DNA from: Asaia siamensis
Lineage (GTDB): Bacteria; Pseudomonadota; Alphaproteobacteria; Acetobacterales; Acetobacteraceae
Length of the DNA stretch: 64,000 nucleotides
Direction of reading: 5' to 3'
Assembly: GCF_014635085.1 (NCBI RefSeq)
Contig: NZ_BMCH01000010.1
Coordinates: 1 to 64,000, forward strand
How positions within the stretch are numbered: the stretch's first letter is position 1; each line of letters begins with the position of its first letter. Shown piece by piece: positions 33,150-41,252 of the stretch. The notes under the pieces were generated by a model. That model was not told the DNA's origin. It ran no database searches and saw nothing but the letters and a program-made list of their open reading frames with translations. The translations under genes and the position numbers were made by a program.

Positions 33150-34037
33150 TCAGGCCTGCCGGTTTTCGATCAGGCTGCGACGGATGCGCCGGCCACGCGA
33201 GATCGTCTCGACAATGGTTTTCTCGTCGCCCTTGCGTATGGCCTCTGCCATGGCGGCGGCATCCTGACTGAAACGATCAAGTACGCTCAGCAGGGCATCG
33301 CTGTTGTTCAGGAAGATGTCGCGCCACATGGTCGGGTCAGAAGCCGCAATGCGGGTGAAATCCCGAAAACCCGAGGCGGCGAAATCAAGCACTTCGGCGC
33401 GCATGTCTTCCGCAAGCGTATCGGCGGTACCGCAGATGGTGAAGGCAATCAGATGCGGCAGATGGCTTACCATGGCGCAGATCGTGTCGTGATGATCTGT
33501 ATCCATGATGCGAATGCGCGCCCCCATGGCGCGCCAGAAATCCGCGATGCGGTCTATGGCCTCCTGGGGGGCATCCCCTGACGGGGTGAGCAGGCACCAG
33601 CGATCTTCGAAAAGCGTCGCAAAGCCGGCATCTGGGCCTGAATGCTCCGTGCCCGCCATGGGGTGGGCCGGTACATAGGCGATATCATCGCGCAGATGAG
33701 GGGTGAGAGCCTCGACAACGCTGCGGCGCGTCGAGCCCACATCGGTCAGAATGGCGCCCGGCTTCATATGAGGTAGGATGCCGGCAGCCACAGAAGCAAT
33801 AGCCCCTACGGGAACGCAAAGCATGACGCAGTCGGCGTTTTCGACCGCTTTTTGCATATCGTCGGTAACGATATCGCCCAGATCGAGCTCGCGTATCCGT
33901 TCGAGAACAGCGGGGTCGCGGTCAGCCACGACGAGCCTGTCGACCAGACCGAGGTGGGCGCGCAGGCGCCGCAGGACGGAAGAGCCGATCAACCCCGGCC
34001 CTATGACGCAGAGCGTACCGAAAAGAGGCATCGTCAT
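33150..34037 (-). CDS. tyrC: Prephenate/arogenate dehydrogenase (TyrA family)
   Basis: 295 residues. NAD(P)-binding Rossmann signature CVIGPGLIGSSVLRRL (10-25), ADRDP, TDVGSTRRSV, and catalytic AHPMAGTEHSG (His about 136). Makes arogenate or hydroxyphenylpyruvate to tyrosine. No ACT domain, so tyrosine inhibition may differ. The start overlaps the upstream hpnL-type gene by 4 bases; TyrC versus TyrA specificity is not decided by sequence. Confidence 0.9.
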   Translation of the reverse strand: MTMPLFGTLCVIGPGLIGSSVLRRLRAHLGLVDRLVVADRDPAVLERIRELDLGDIVTDDMQKAVENADCVMLCVPVGAIASVAAGILPHMKPGAILTDVGSTRRSVVEALTPHLRDDIAYVPAHPMAGTEHSGPDAGFATLFEDRWCLLTPSGDAPQEAIDRIADFWRAMGARIRIMDTDHHDTICAMVSHLPHLIAFTICGTADTLAEDMRAEVLDFAASGFRDFTRIAASDPTMWRDIFLNNSDALLSVLDRFSQDAAAMAEAIRKGDEKTIVETISRGRRIRRSLIENRQA

Positions 34038-35092
34038 GATGCTTCGCTCCCGGTGGCGTTGTCGCTGTAATCGAGGGTTTCGCTGGCCTTGGCTTCATGC
34101 TTGCTGGCACGCAGACGGCGCATTTCGGAAATCTGCCAAAGCGCCATGACAGGAATACCGATCGCGATATCCCGCCCGCGGCGCAGAAGGGAGAGGCCAA
34201 GAGAGATTTCGGCTTCGATACCGAAGAAATAGCCGAGAGCGACATAAGCCGCCTCCTGCACGCCGAGCGCGGCAGGCACGAGGAACGAGGCCGACATGAT
34301 GCCGCACACGACACCTTCGATGGCGACTGCGCCGATATAGCCAATATGGGCGCCGAGCAGTTCCAGCGACAGCCAGGTAACGCCAGCGCCACCAAGCCAG
34401 CACAACAGATGCATCATGGCGCCGCTTGCGATGCGAGCCGGGCGGGCCCAGAGCAGGTCGAGCTGCCCCTGAAAACTGTCCATATTGTCGATCAGCGTCG
34501 TGCGCCAGCCTTCGGCAATATGACGCCCAAGGAAGCGTGCGGCATGATGAATGGCCACGCCGCCGCGCTGCTGGGTCCAGATGAAGCCTGCAATGCCGAG
34601 GGCCAGCAGGGCCATCCCTCCCAGAACGGGCCAGGTGAATTTATTGGCGCCGGTATGGGAGAAAAGGCATGCCAGAGCGATGACGACAAAGACGATCTGG
34701 CCCAGCACCTCGGTCGTGATGTCGACAATATTGGTCGCAACGGCAGCAGGCCATTGCAACGGGCCGAGCTTGCGGCTGAGGGTGGGCATGCTGCAGGTGG
34801 CGCGAATGCCGATCACCATGCCGCCGAGCTGGGAAAAGGGCAGGCAGTTTCCTGCGGCGTCACGCACAGCGCGTGAGGCGATGGTTCTGAAAAGTCCGAC
34901 TTCTGGACAGGCGAGATACCAGGACGTTCCGAGCCCGACATCGACCAGCGCCTGACCGGCAACCATGGCCAAAAATCCGCCGACTCCGATACGCTGCATG
35001 GCGGTGAAAACATGACCGATGCCGAGCCAGGCCATGATCCCTGTCAGCAGAGCGAGGCCGAGCAGGGAGAGGATGAAGGTCAGGGTTTTCAA
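34034..35092 (-). CDS. hpnL: HpnL-type integral membrane protein
   Basis: 352 residues, seven or eight hydrophobic segments (for example 5-22, 37-58, 116-142, 148-172, 222-245, 251-280). Segments GLGTSWYLACPEVGLFR, FSQLGGMVIGIRA and VPAALGVQEAAYVALGYFFG match the HpnL branch of the lysylphosphatidylglycerol-synthetase transmembrane fold. HpnL is associated with hopanoid loci. Here it stands divergent to hpnA and coupled to a TyrA-like gene. The role in hopanoid export or tailoring is unproven. Confidence 0.8.
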   Translation of the reverse strand: MKTLTFILSLLGLALLTGIMAWLGIGHVFTAMQRIGVGGFLAMVAGQALVDVGLGTSWYLACPEVGLFRTIASRAVRDAAGNCLPFSQLGGMVIGIRATCSMPTLSRKLGPLQWPAAVATNIVDITTEVLGQIVFVVIALACLFSHTGANKFTWPVLGGMALLALGIAGFIWTQQRGGVAIHHAARFLGRHIAEGWRTTLIDNMDSFQGQLDLLWARPARIASGAMMHLLCWLGGAGVTWLSLELLGAHIGYIGAVAIEGVVCGIMSASFLVPAALGVQEAAYVALGYFFGIEAEISLGLSLLRRGRDIAIGIPVMALWQISEMRRLRASKHEAKASETLDYSDNATGSEAS

Positions 35093-35347
35093 GGCCAGTC
35101 TTGTCCGAACGACGCAGGGTTGCGAGGGCCCTCATATGGCCAGGGAAAAGGGCAGATGAGGTTTCTGCGGCATTTTCTAGAATATGTCGCGCTGTCGAGT
35201 GTTCGCGGCTGTCTACACCAGACAGTCTGCTTTCGCTACTCCAAGGCGGAACATGACGAAAAAGCCATCACCCGCAGGTTGCTTGTCCTTCCGTGAACGG
35301 TATGGTGCGATATCAATTTGCAATAAACGTGAGCATCAAGGCCTATC
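35093..35347. promoter_or_regulatory. Divergent promoter region of hopanoid genes
   Basis: 255 bases between hpnL (minus) and hpnA (plus) must carry both promoters. An A/T-richer stretch (TATCAATTTGCAATAAACG) lies 20-40 bases before the hpnA ATG at 35,348. No clear sigma-70 pair or operator repeat was resolved. AAGG precedes hpnA. Confidence 0.45.
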
Positions 35348-36349
35348 ATGAGCGAATACACGCTGATTACCGGGGCAACCGGTTTTGTTGGCTCGGCAGT
35401 CGCGCGTATTCTCAAGCAACGGGGTCACAGGATCAGGCTGCTGGTGCGCGCAGGGGCTGATCTGTCAAATCTCGAAGGACTGGACGCCGATCTGGTGATC
35501 GGTGATCTCACCGCGCCTGAGAGTTTCGGTCCGGCTCTCGCCGGGTGTCGCTATCTTTTTCATGTGGCCGCCGATTATCGCCTCTGGGTGCCGGACCCCG
35601 CTGTCATGATGAGGGCCAATGTCGAGGGCACGCGTCGGTTGATGATGGCTGCGCTCGATGCTGGTGTGGAGCGTATTGTCTATTGCTCGTCTGTTGCCGC
35701 CCTCGGCCTGACCAAGGATGCGACACCGGCGAATGAACTTACCCCTGTCACCGAACACGACGTGATCGGGGTCTATAAACTTTCGAAATACCGGGCCGAG
35801 CAGGAAGTGCTCAAGCTGGTGCGCGAGCGTGGCCTGCCTGCGGTGATCGTCAATCCGTCCACACCGGTAGGCCCGCGTGATATCAAGCCTACCCCGACAG
35901 GTCAGATGATTGTCGATGTCGCCTCTGGCAACATGCCTGCCTATGTCGATAGCGGGCTCAACATCGTGCATGTCGATGACGTGGCCGAGGGTCATGCCCT
36001 GGCACTGGAAAAAGGCGTGATTGGCGAGAAATACATTCTCGGTGGCGAAAACTACATGCTTGGCGATTTCTTCTCGCTGATCAGCGAGGTTGCCTGCGTC
36101 AAGCCGCCGCGTATCCGTCTCAGGCAGTCCTGGCTGCAGCCTGTTGCCATCGTTTCGGAATGGCTGGCGCGCGGTTTTGGCATCGAGCCGCGCGTGACGC
36201 GCGAGACACTCGCCATGTCGAAGAAAAAGATGTTCTTCACCTCTCTCAAGGCCCAGGAGCAACTCGGTTATGCGCCGCGTCCGGCGCGCGAGGCTGTGGC
36301 AGACGCGATAACCTGGTTTCGCGAACATGGGCGGATCTCTACGAAATGA
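35348..36349 (+). CDS. hpnA: Hopanoid-associated sugar epimerase HpnA
   Basis: 333 residues, an extended short-chain dehydrogenase: TLITGATGFVGSAVARIL (5-22), HVAADYRLWVPDP, CSSVAALGLTKD, catalytic YKLSKYRAE (Tyr-x3-Lys), NPSTPVGPRDIKPTP. This pattern is specific to HpnA. It is linked to hopanoid side-chain synthesis though its substrate is unsettled. The start of hpnB overlaps its stop by 4 bases. Confidence 0.94.
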   Translation: MSEYTLITGATGFVGSAVARILKQRGHRIRLLVRAGADLSNLEGLDADLVIGDLTAPESFGPALAGCRYLFHVAADYRLWVPDPAVMMRANVEGTRRLMMAALDAGVERIVYCSSVAALGLTKDATPANELTPVTEHDVIGVYKLSKYRAEQEVLKLVRERGLPAVIVNPSTPVGPRDIKPTPTGQMIVDVASGNMPAYVDSGLNIVHVDDVAEGHALALEKGVIGEKYILGGENYMLGDFFSLISEVACVKPPRIRLRQSWLQPVAIVSEWLARGFGIEPRVTRETLAMSKKKMFFTSLKAQEQLGYAPRPAREAVADAITWFREHGRISTK

Positions 36350-37500
36350 TCAGAAATCTGATGGCCGTCTCTGCGCTGGCGGCTTGGGGCAAGCTGCTTT
36401 TTGCCCATGGCCGTTTCTGGCGTACAGGCACCAGGCTGACCCCGGTTAATACGGTATCGGCCAGTGTGTGGCCGGATGTCGCTGTCGTCGTGCCCGCCAG
36501 AGATGAAGCCGAGTCGATTCAGCCATGTCTCGCGACGCTGCTGCAGCAGGATTACAAGGGCAGGCTGAGTGTCATTGTGGTCGATGATGGCAGCACGGAT
36601 GGTACGGGCGATCTGGCCCGTCAGGTGCCCGACCCGCATGGTCGCCTGACCGTTGTGACCGGGCGCGAGCGACCGGAAGGCTGGAGCGGCAAGCTCTGGG
36701 CGGTGCATCAGGGTGAGATGGTCGCGCGCGAAAAGGTGGATGCAGACGGATTCATTCTGCTGACCGACGCCGATATCCTGCACTCGGCCCTGCATCTCGA
36801 AACGCTGGTCGAAAAGGCGCAGCGCGACGGGCTCGATATGGTCTCGGAAATGGTGGTGCTGAACTGTGAAAGCGCCGCCGAACGCCTTCTGGTGCCTGCT
36901 TTCGTCTATTTCTTCGCGATGCTCTATCCGTTCGAGAAGGTCAATGATCCGGCTTCCGAAGTGGCTGGTGCAGCAGGCGGTACGATTCTGGTGCGTCGTG
37001 CGATGCTCGAACGTATCGGCGGCGTCGAGACAGTACGCGGGGCGTTGATCGATGACTGCTCTCTGGCGTCTGACATCAAGCGGGCTGGGGGCAAGCTCTA
37101 TCTTGGCCATAGCACGCTCGCCTGGTCGATCCGCCCCTATCGCGGTGCGGGCGATATCTGGCGCATGATCGCGCGCACGGCCTATGTGCAGCTGCGTTAT
37201 TCGCCGGTCATCCTGCTCTGCACGATAATCGGCATGGGGCTGGTCTGGTTGGCACCTGTCTATTTTGCGCTGTTCGGTCGCGGGCGGGTGCGCGTCATGG
37301 GGGGCGCCTCGCTGTTTCTGGCTATCGTCTCCTTTTTGCCAACACTCTCACGGTTCAAGCTTTCGCCCTTGCGTGCGCTTGCCCTGCCGGTTGTGGCGGC
37401 GTTCTATATGGCGGCAACCATCGGGTCTGCGGTCGATCATCATCGCGGACGCGGCGTTCAGTGGAAAAGCCGCTTTTACACCGAGGAGACCCACGCCTGA
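36346..37500 (+). CDS. hpnB: Hopene-associated glycosyltransferase HpnB
   Basis: 384 residues from ATG 36,346 (ATGA overlap with hpnA; the frame extends upstream but would overlap hpnA). GT2 fold: VAVVVPARDEAESIQPCL, VDDGSTDGTGDLA, PEGWSGKLWAV, TDADILHS (DXD) and IDDCSLASDIKRAG. The C-terminal portion has two or three transmembrane helices (about 290-360). It probably glycosylates hopanoid head groups. hpnC follows by a one-base overlap. Confidence 0.92.
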   Translation: MIRNLMAVSALAAWGKLLFAHGRFWRTGTRLTPVNTVSASVWPDVAVVVPARDEAESIQPCLATLLQQDYKGRLSVIVVDDGSTDGTGDLARQVPDPHGRLTVVTGRERPEGWSGKLWAVHQGEMVAREKVDADGFILLTDADILHSALHLETLVEKAQRDGLDMVSEMVVLNCESAAERLLVPAFVYFFAMLYPFEKVNDPASEVAGAAGGTILVRRAMLERIGGVETVRGALIDDCSLASDIKRAGGKLYLGHSTLAWSIRPYRGAGDIWRMIARTAYVQLRYSPVILLCTIIGMGLVWLAPVYFALFGRGRVRVMGGASLFLAIVSFLPTLSRFKLSPLRALALPVVAAFYMAATIGSAVDHHRGRGVQWKSRFYTEETHA

Positions 37501-38375
37501 TGAACGCCATCAGCAAGACCATCGACCCGGTCTGGGGCGAGTCTGACGTCACCTCGCCCAAGGGCGCAGGCGACGAGAATTTCCCGGTCGGGTCTCTTCT
37601 GTTCGCGAGAGCGAACCGGGCGCATGTCACGGCCTATTACAATTTTGCCCGTGTCATCGACGATATGGTCGACAACGCCACGCTTTCTGCCGACGCCAAG
37701 ATTGCAAGGCTGAAAGGCATGGAGGAGGTCATTCGCGGCGAGCGCGAGGCGCCCCATCGTGCCGATGCGCAGACAGCCGCGATCCTGCGCCGCCATTTGC
37801 TTCAGACTGGCGTGCCGCTCGAGACTGCGACCGATCTGATTACAGCGTTCGTCCAGGATGCGGTGAAGAACCGTTATGGCAACTGGGACGAGTTGCTGGG
37901 CTATTGCCGCTTTTCGGCCAATCCGGTCGGCCGTTTCCTGCTGTTACTGCATGGCGAAAAAGTCGAGACGCTTCCGCTTTCCGACGCGCTTTGCAGTGCG
38001 TTGCAAGTGCTCAACCACCTGCAGGATGTGACGGGCGATCTGAAGACTCTCAACCGTTCCTATCTGCCGCAGGATATGCTCGATGCTGAGGGCGCCAAGG
38101 TAGAAGACGTGCTTCTGGCGCGCAGCAAGCCCGGGCTACGGCGCGTGTTCGATCATCTGCTCGACGAGGTCGATCATCTGAACCGTGAGGCTTCTGCCCT
38201 GCCGGGTCTGGTGCGCGATCGGCGTATGCGTGCCTATTGTGCGGTCGTGGTGGCGCTTTCGCAGCGTCTTGCCACAAGGCTGCGTCGTGAAGATCCTGTG
38301 GCGGGCCGGGTCAAGCTCGGTCGTGCTGACGGAGTGCTTGCTTTTGCCAAAGGCGCACGGGCACTCATTGGTTGA
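37500..38375 (+). CDS. hpnC: Squalene synthase HpnC (hydroxysqualene synthase)
   Basis: 291 residues from ATG 37,500 (TGATG junction with hpnB). Prenyl-synthase motifs: ARVIDDMVDN (first Asp-rich), LNHLQDVTGDLKTLNRSYLP (second), and GSLLFARANRAHV. HpnC converts presqualene diphosphate, made by HpnD, to hydroxysqualene. It ends before a terminator, so hpnD is transcribed separately. Confidence 0.92.
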   Translation: MNAISKTIDPVWGESDVTSPKGAGDENFPVGSLLFARANRAHVTAYYNFARVIDDMVDNATLSADAKIARLKGMEEVIRGEREAPHRADAQTAAILRRHLLQTGVPLETATDLITAFVQDAVKNRYGNWDELLGYCRFSANPVGRFLLLLHGEKVETLPLSDALCSALQVLNHLQDVTGDLKTLNRSYLPQDMLDAEGAKVEDVLLARSKPGLRRVFDHLLDEVDHLNREASALPGLVRDRRMRAYCAVVVALSQRLATRLRREDPVAGRVKLGRADGVLAFAKGARALIG

Positions 38376-38380
38376 AAAAA

Positions 38381-38424
38381 GGACCGATCCAGCCTCGCGA
38401 AAGGTGGTCGGTCCGTTTCTTCTT
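38381..38424 (+). terminator. Terminator after hpnC
   Basis: GGACCGA (38,381-38,387), a 20-base loop and TCGGTCC (38,408-38,414) form a 7-base stem followed by GTTTCTTCTT; six A precede it, so it works in both directions. It separates hpnABC from the minus-strand aminotransferase. Confidence 0.65.
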
Positions 38425-38462
38425 CCTCAAGGCCATGCTGGGCGTTGAGGGGAAAAACCGCG

Positions 38463-38505
38463 AAGGGAGCTGCCTCCCTTTGCGAATGCGGGGCCAGCGC
38501 CCCGC
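38463..38505. repeat. Two GC-rich hairpins
   Basis: AAGGGAG with CTCCCTT (38,463-38,480) and GCGGGGC with GCCCCGC (38,488-38,505), each with a 4-base loop. They resemble the hairpins at 32,993-33,079 in size and composition (AAGGG/GGGGC stems) and both groups lie between convergent genes, which suggests a repeated extragenic element. Confidence 0.45.
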
Positions 38506-38512
38506 CTGATGT

Positions 38513-39694
38513 TCAGGCCACAATCTGGTCGAGGGCGGCGCAGAAGCCTTCCATTTCCTTTATCGAGCCAACGCTCACGCGCGACATGGTCGGCCAGATA
38601 TCCCAGTTGCGGCCGATTTCGACCTTTTTGGCGGCGAAGGCCGTCTTCATCTGGGCCGCAGGCTTTTTCCAGTCCACGAGGAACATATTGGCCTGACTGC
38701 CGGGCACGATGCGGATATTGCGCTTGGCAAGGTGATCGAAGGTCATGCTGCGTGCGGCGATCATCTCGTCGCGTCGTGCCTTGATGGCATCGGCCTGGGT
38801 CAGGCTGACAGCACCCGCGGCGAGCGCCACGATGTTGAGCATGGAGATCATGTTCGGGCCGTCATAGCGCATCATGCGCTTGTGCAGGTCCGGCCGGGCG
38901 AAGGAGAGGCCGAGACGCAGGCCAGCCATGGCGAACATCTTCGAGAACGTGCGCAGAACGATGACGTCCTTACCCTGCTTGACCAGCGAGATCGCGCTGG
39001 GTGCGCCCGAGAAGTGGATATAGGCTTCGTCAACGATGATGACCGAGCCGGCAGGCTTGTTGTCGGCCAGCCAGGCGATATCTTCCAGCGGTGTGACGGT
39101 GCCGGTCGGGTTGTTCGGGCTGCAGATGTAATAGGCGCCTGCATTCGGGTCGGCCTTGAGCATGGCGCGCACGTCGGTAGCATAGCCGTTATGGGCCGAG
39201 AGCGGCACGCGCGTCAGCTTGATCTTCATCCAGTCGGCCGTGCGCCAGGCGGCTTCATAGGTCGGGTTGGCCGTTACCAGACCGCGTTCGGGCGAACAAA
39301 AGGTCACGACCGAACGGCAGAGCGGGTCGCTGGAGCCGGGCCAGGGCAGGATGTGCTCTTCGGAAATGCCCTCGACTGACGAGGCGGTACGCAGCAGGGT
39401 CGAGCGCAGGTGGTCGGGCTCGTAGCGGTTGCCATAGGGCACCTGAGCCTGGCCTGCCGTGACGGCAGACGGGAAAGGGCCGGTCCAGCATTCGTTGCTG
39501 CCGATACGGATCATGTCGGGATGGCCCACAAACGGGTCATCACCGGGTGCCTTGATGGCGGCAAAAGCCGAGGAGCTGAACTGGGTCAGGGCGGCGCTCA
39601 TGCCGAGCAGGCTCGTCAGGCGGCCAAAATGGCGGCGTGAATATCCACGTTCCAGAAGATCTTCTTTGGCTTCCTGGGTGAGTGGCGCGGTCAT
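38513..39694 (-). CDS. Tat-exported PLP aminotransferase (HisC-like)
   Basis: 393 residues. The N-terminus has a twin-arginine motif SRRHFGRL (19-26) and a hydrophobic stretch ending AFA (about 45). The enzyme body is a class I/II aminotransferase related to histidinol-phosphate aminotransferase: CSPNNPTGT (191-199), VDEAYIHFSG (Asp222), and TFSKMFAMAGLRLG with PLP Lys252. A Tat signal fits export of a protein already holding its cofactor. Substrate and location are inferred. It splits the hpn gene cluster and is read against it. Confidence 0.85.
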   Translation of the reverse strand: MTAPLTQEAKEDLLERGYSRRHFGRLTSLLGMSAALTQFSSSAFAAIKAPGDDPFVGHPDMIRIGSNECWTGPFPSAVTAGQAQVPYGNRYEPDHLRSTLLRTASSVEGISEEHILPWPGSSDPLCRSVVTFCSPERGLVTANPTYEAAWRTADWMKIKLTRVPLSAHNGYATDVRAMLKADPNAGAYYICSPNNPTGTVTPLEDIAWLADNKPAGSVIIVDEAYIHFSGAPSAISLVKQGKDVIVLRTFSKMFAMAGLRLGLSFARPDLHKRMMRYDGPNMISMLNIVALAAGAVSLTQADAIKARRDEMIAARSMTFDHLAKRNIRIVPGSQANMFLVDWKKPAAQMKTAFAAKKVEIGRNWDIWPTMSRVSVGSIKEMEGFCAALDQIVA

Positions 39695-39735
39695 GAGCTT
39701 ATCTCCGATGGGTCAGATGACAGCAAGGAGACGGT

Positions 39736-39779
39736 CATTCGTTTCGAATGTCAAATCATTTTCCACACGAAATTTCGTG
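39736..39779. promoter_or_regulatory. Two palindromes upstream of the aminotransferase
   Basis: CATTCG, TTT, CGAATG (39,736-39,750) and the perfect 14-base palindrome CACGAAATTTCGTG (39,766-39,779) lie between the aminotransferase start (39,694) and the cupin stop (39,787). Both contain a TTCG/CGAA core, as would two sites for one dimeric regulator. They may also end the cupin messenger. Confidence 0.45.
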
Positions 39780-39786
39780 CTTTTTA

Positions 39787-40242
39787 TCAGTATTCTTTCT
39801 TTTCACCCTTGAGCGGGATTGAAGTTGGAAGATTATTGCCGCCAGCATAGGTCAGAAGCAAGACTGTTGCCGTATCGCCTGAAACGCCACGATGGGCGTC
39901 ATCCATGCTCTCGGCAAAGGCCTCGCCCTGATGGAAGGTGTGACTCGCCCCGCTGACCTTGTCTTCAATCGTTAGCTGGCCTTCCAGCACATAGCCGACA
40001 TTGGGAATGGGATGCGTGTGCCAGGGCAGGGCCGTATGGGGCGGGATGGTCAGTTTGATCATCATGAGTGTGGGCTGACCTGAGGGATAATGCGTATAGG
40101 CCTTGCCGTTCCATGAATGGTCGGCCTTGAGCAGGTGATCGGCATGGGCGGTGGCCGTCTGCTGCGCATGAGCCTGGCCAGTGAGACCTGCACCCAGCCC
40201 CAGGGCGAGCGTGCCAAGAGCGAGAGAGTGTGAGAATCGCAT
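39787..40242 (-). CDS. Exported cupin-domain protein
   Basis: 151 residues with a signal peptide (cleavage about AHA-QQ, residue 26). The cupin motif LPWHTHPIPNVGYVLEGQ (about 73-90) has the two histidines and a later glutamate position, and HQGEAFAESM. Metal binding is likely. Function unknown; the gene is upstream of the Tat aminotransferase on the same strand with a 92-base gap, so a joint periplasmic reaction is possible. Confidence 0.8.
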   Translation of the reverse strand: MRFSHSLALGTLALGLGAGLTGQAHAQQTATAHADHLLKADHSWNGKAYTHYPSGQPTLMMIKLTIPPHTALPWHTHPIPNVGYVLEGQLTIEDKVSGASHTFHQGEAFAESMDDAHRGVSGDTATVLLLTYAGGNNLPTSIPLKGEKKEY

Positions 40243-40379
40243 GATGTGTTTTCCTTGTTGCGGAGGGGCCCCCTCAGGGGAGCGAACAGGGTCAAAACGC
40301 CCGTGGCGCGGGCCGGATTTTGCTGTTTGATTTTTTGCAGGTAAAAGGCGCAGCTCTTGGATGATACAGGGATGAAGCG

Positions 40380-41249
40380 GTGAGCGGGTTTCGACAGGAA
40401 GCGGTGCTGGGCTGTGCCTCGGCCGATCTTGAGCATGTTCATGCCATTGTAACCCGCGCTGGCACGTCGTTCGCCAAAGGAATGAAGATTCTCCCGCCGG
40501 AAAAACGCTACGGTATGTTTGCCGTCTATGCGTTCTGCCGCGAGGTGGATGACATTGCCGACGGGGATGTTCAGGTTCCGGATCGTCTCGAGGCGCTCAA
40601 GGACTGGCACAAGCGGATCGACCGCCTTTACGAGGGTGAGACCCAGGACGGGCTCGATCGGGTGCTGGTTGCCACCATCGTCCGTTTTGGTCTGCGCAAG
40701 GAAGATTTTGCCGCCGTGATCGACGGCATGGCGATGGATGCGGCAGGCCCGATTGTGGCCCCCGACGAAGCGACGCTCGACCTCTATTGCGACCGCGTGG
40801 CCTCGGCGGTGGGGCGACTTTCGGTACGCGTCTTCGGCGATTCCTCTCCTGAGGCCGATCGGGTGGCGCATCACCTCGGGCGTGCGCTGCAGCTTACCAA
40901 TATCCTGCGTGATGTGCAGGAGGATGCTGACAGGGGGCGTCTCTACCTGCCGCGCGAATTGCTGGTGCGGTACGATGTGCCGCTCGACCCGCAGGAGGCG
41001 CTTTATGCGCTGGGGCTCGACCCGATGGCCCGTATCCTAGCAAAGCGCGCAGCCGATCATTTTCGTGAAGCACGTCGTGCCATGAAACGCTGCGACTCCG
41101 TGGCCATGCGTCCGGCGCGTATCATGGCGGCGTCGTATCATCCGATCCTGACGGCGCTGCTGCGTCGCGGCTGGCGTCACCCGGACGTGCCGGTGAAGAT
41201 CAGCAAGGCCGCCCGCATCCTGCGTTCCCTTCTCGCCTATTATCGCTGA
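40380..41249 (+). CDS. hpnD: Presqualene diphosphate synthase HpnD
   Basis: 289 residues from GTG 40,380 (AGGGA 8 bases upstream). Joins two farnesyl diphosphates into presqualene diphosphate. Motifs: AFCREVDDIADGD (first Asp-rich, about 52-64) and LTNILRDVQEDADRGRLYLP (second, about 172-191). Head of the second hpn block: hpnE follows 3 bases later. The 137 bases upstream, shared with the cupin start, must hold its promoter. Confidence 0.94.
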   Translation: MSGFRQEAVLGCASADLEHVHAIVTRAGTSFAKGMKILPPEKRYGMFAVYAFCREVDDIADGDVQVPDRLEALKDWHKRIDRLYEGETQDGLDRVLVATIVRFGLRKEDFAAVIDGMAMDAAGPIVAPDEATLDLYCDRVASAVGRLSVRVFGDSSPEADRVAHHLGRALQLTNILRDVQEDADRGRLYLPRELLVRYDVPLDPQEALYALGLDPMARILAKRAADHFREARRAMKRCDSVAMRPARIMAASYHPILTALLRRGWRHPDVPVKISKAARILRSLLAYYR

Positions 41250-41252
41250 TCC

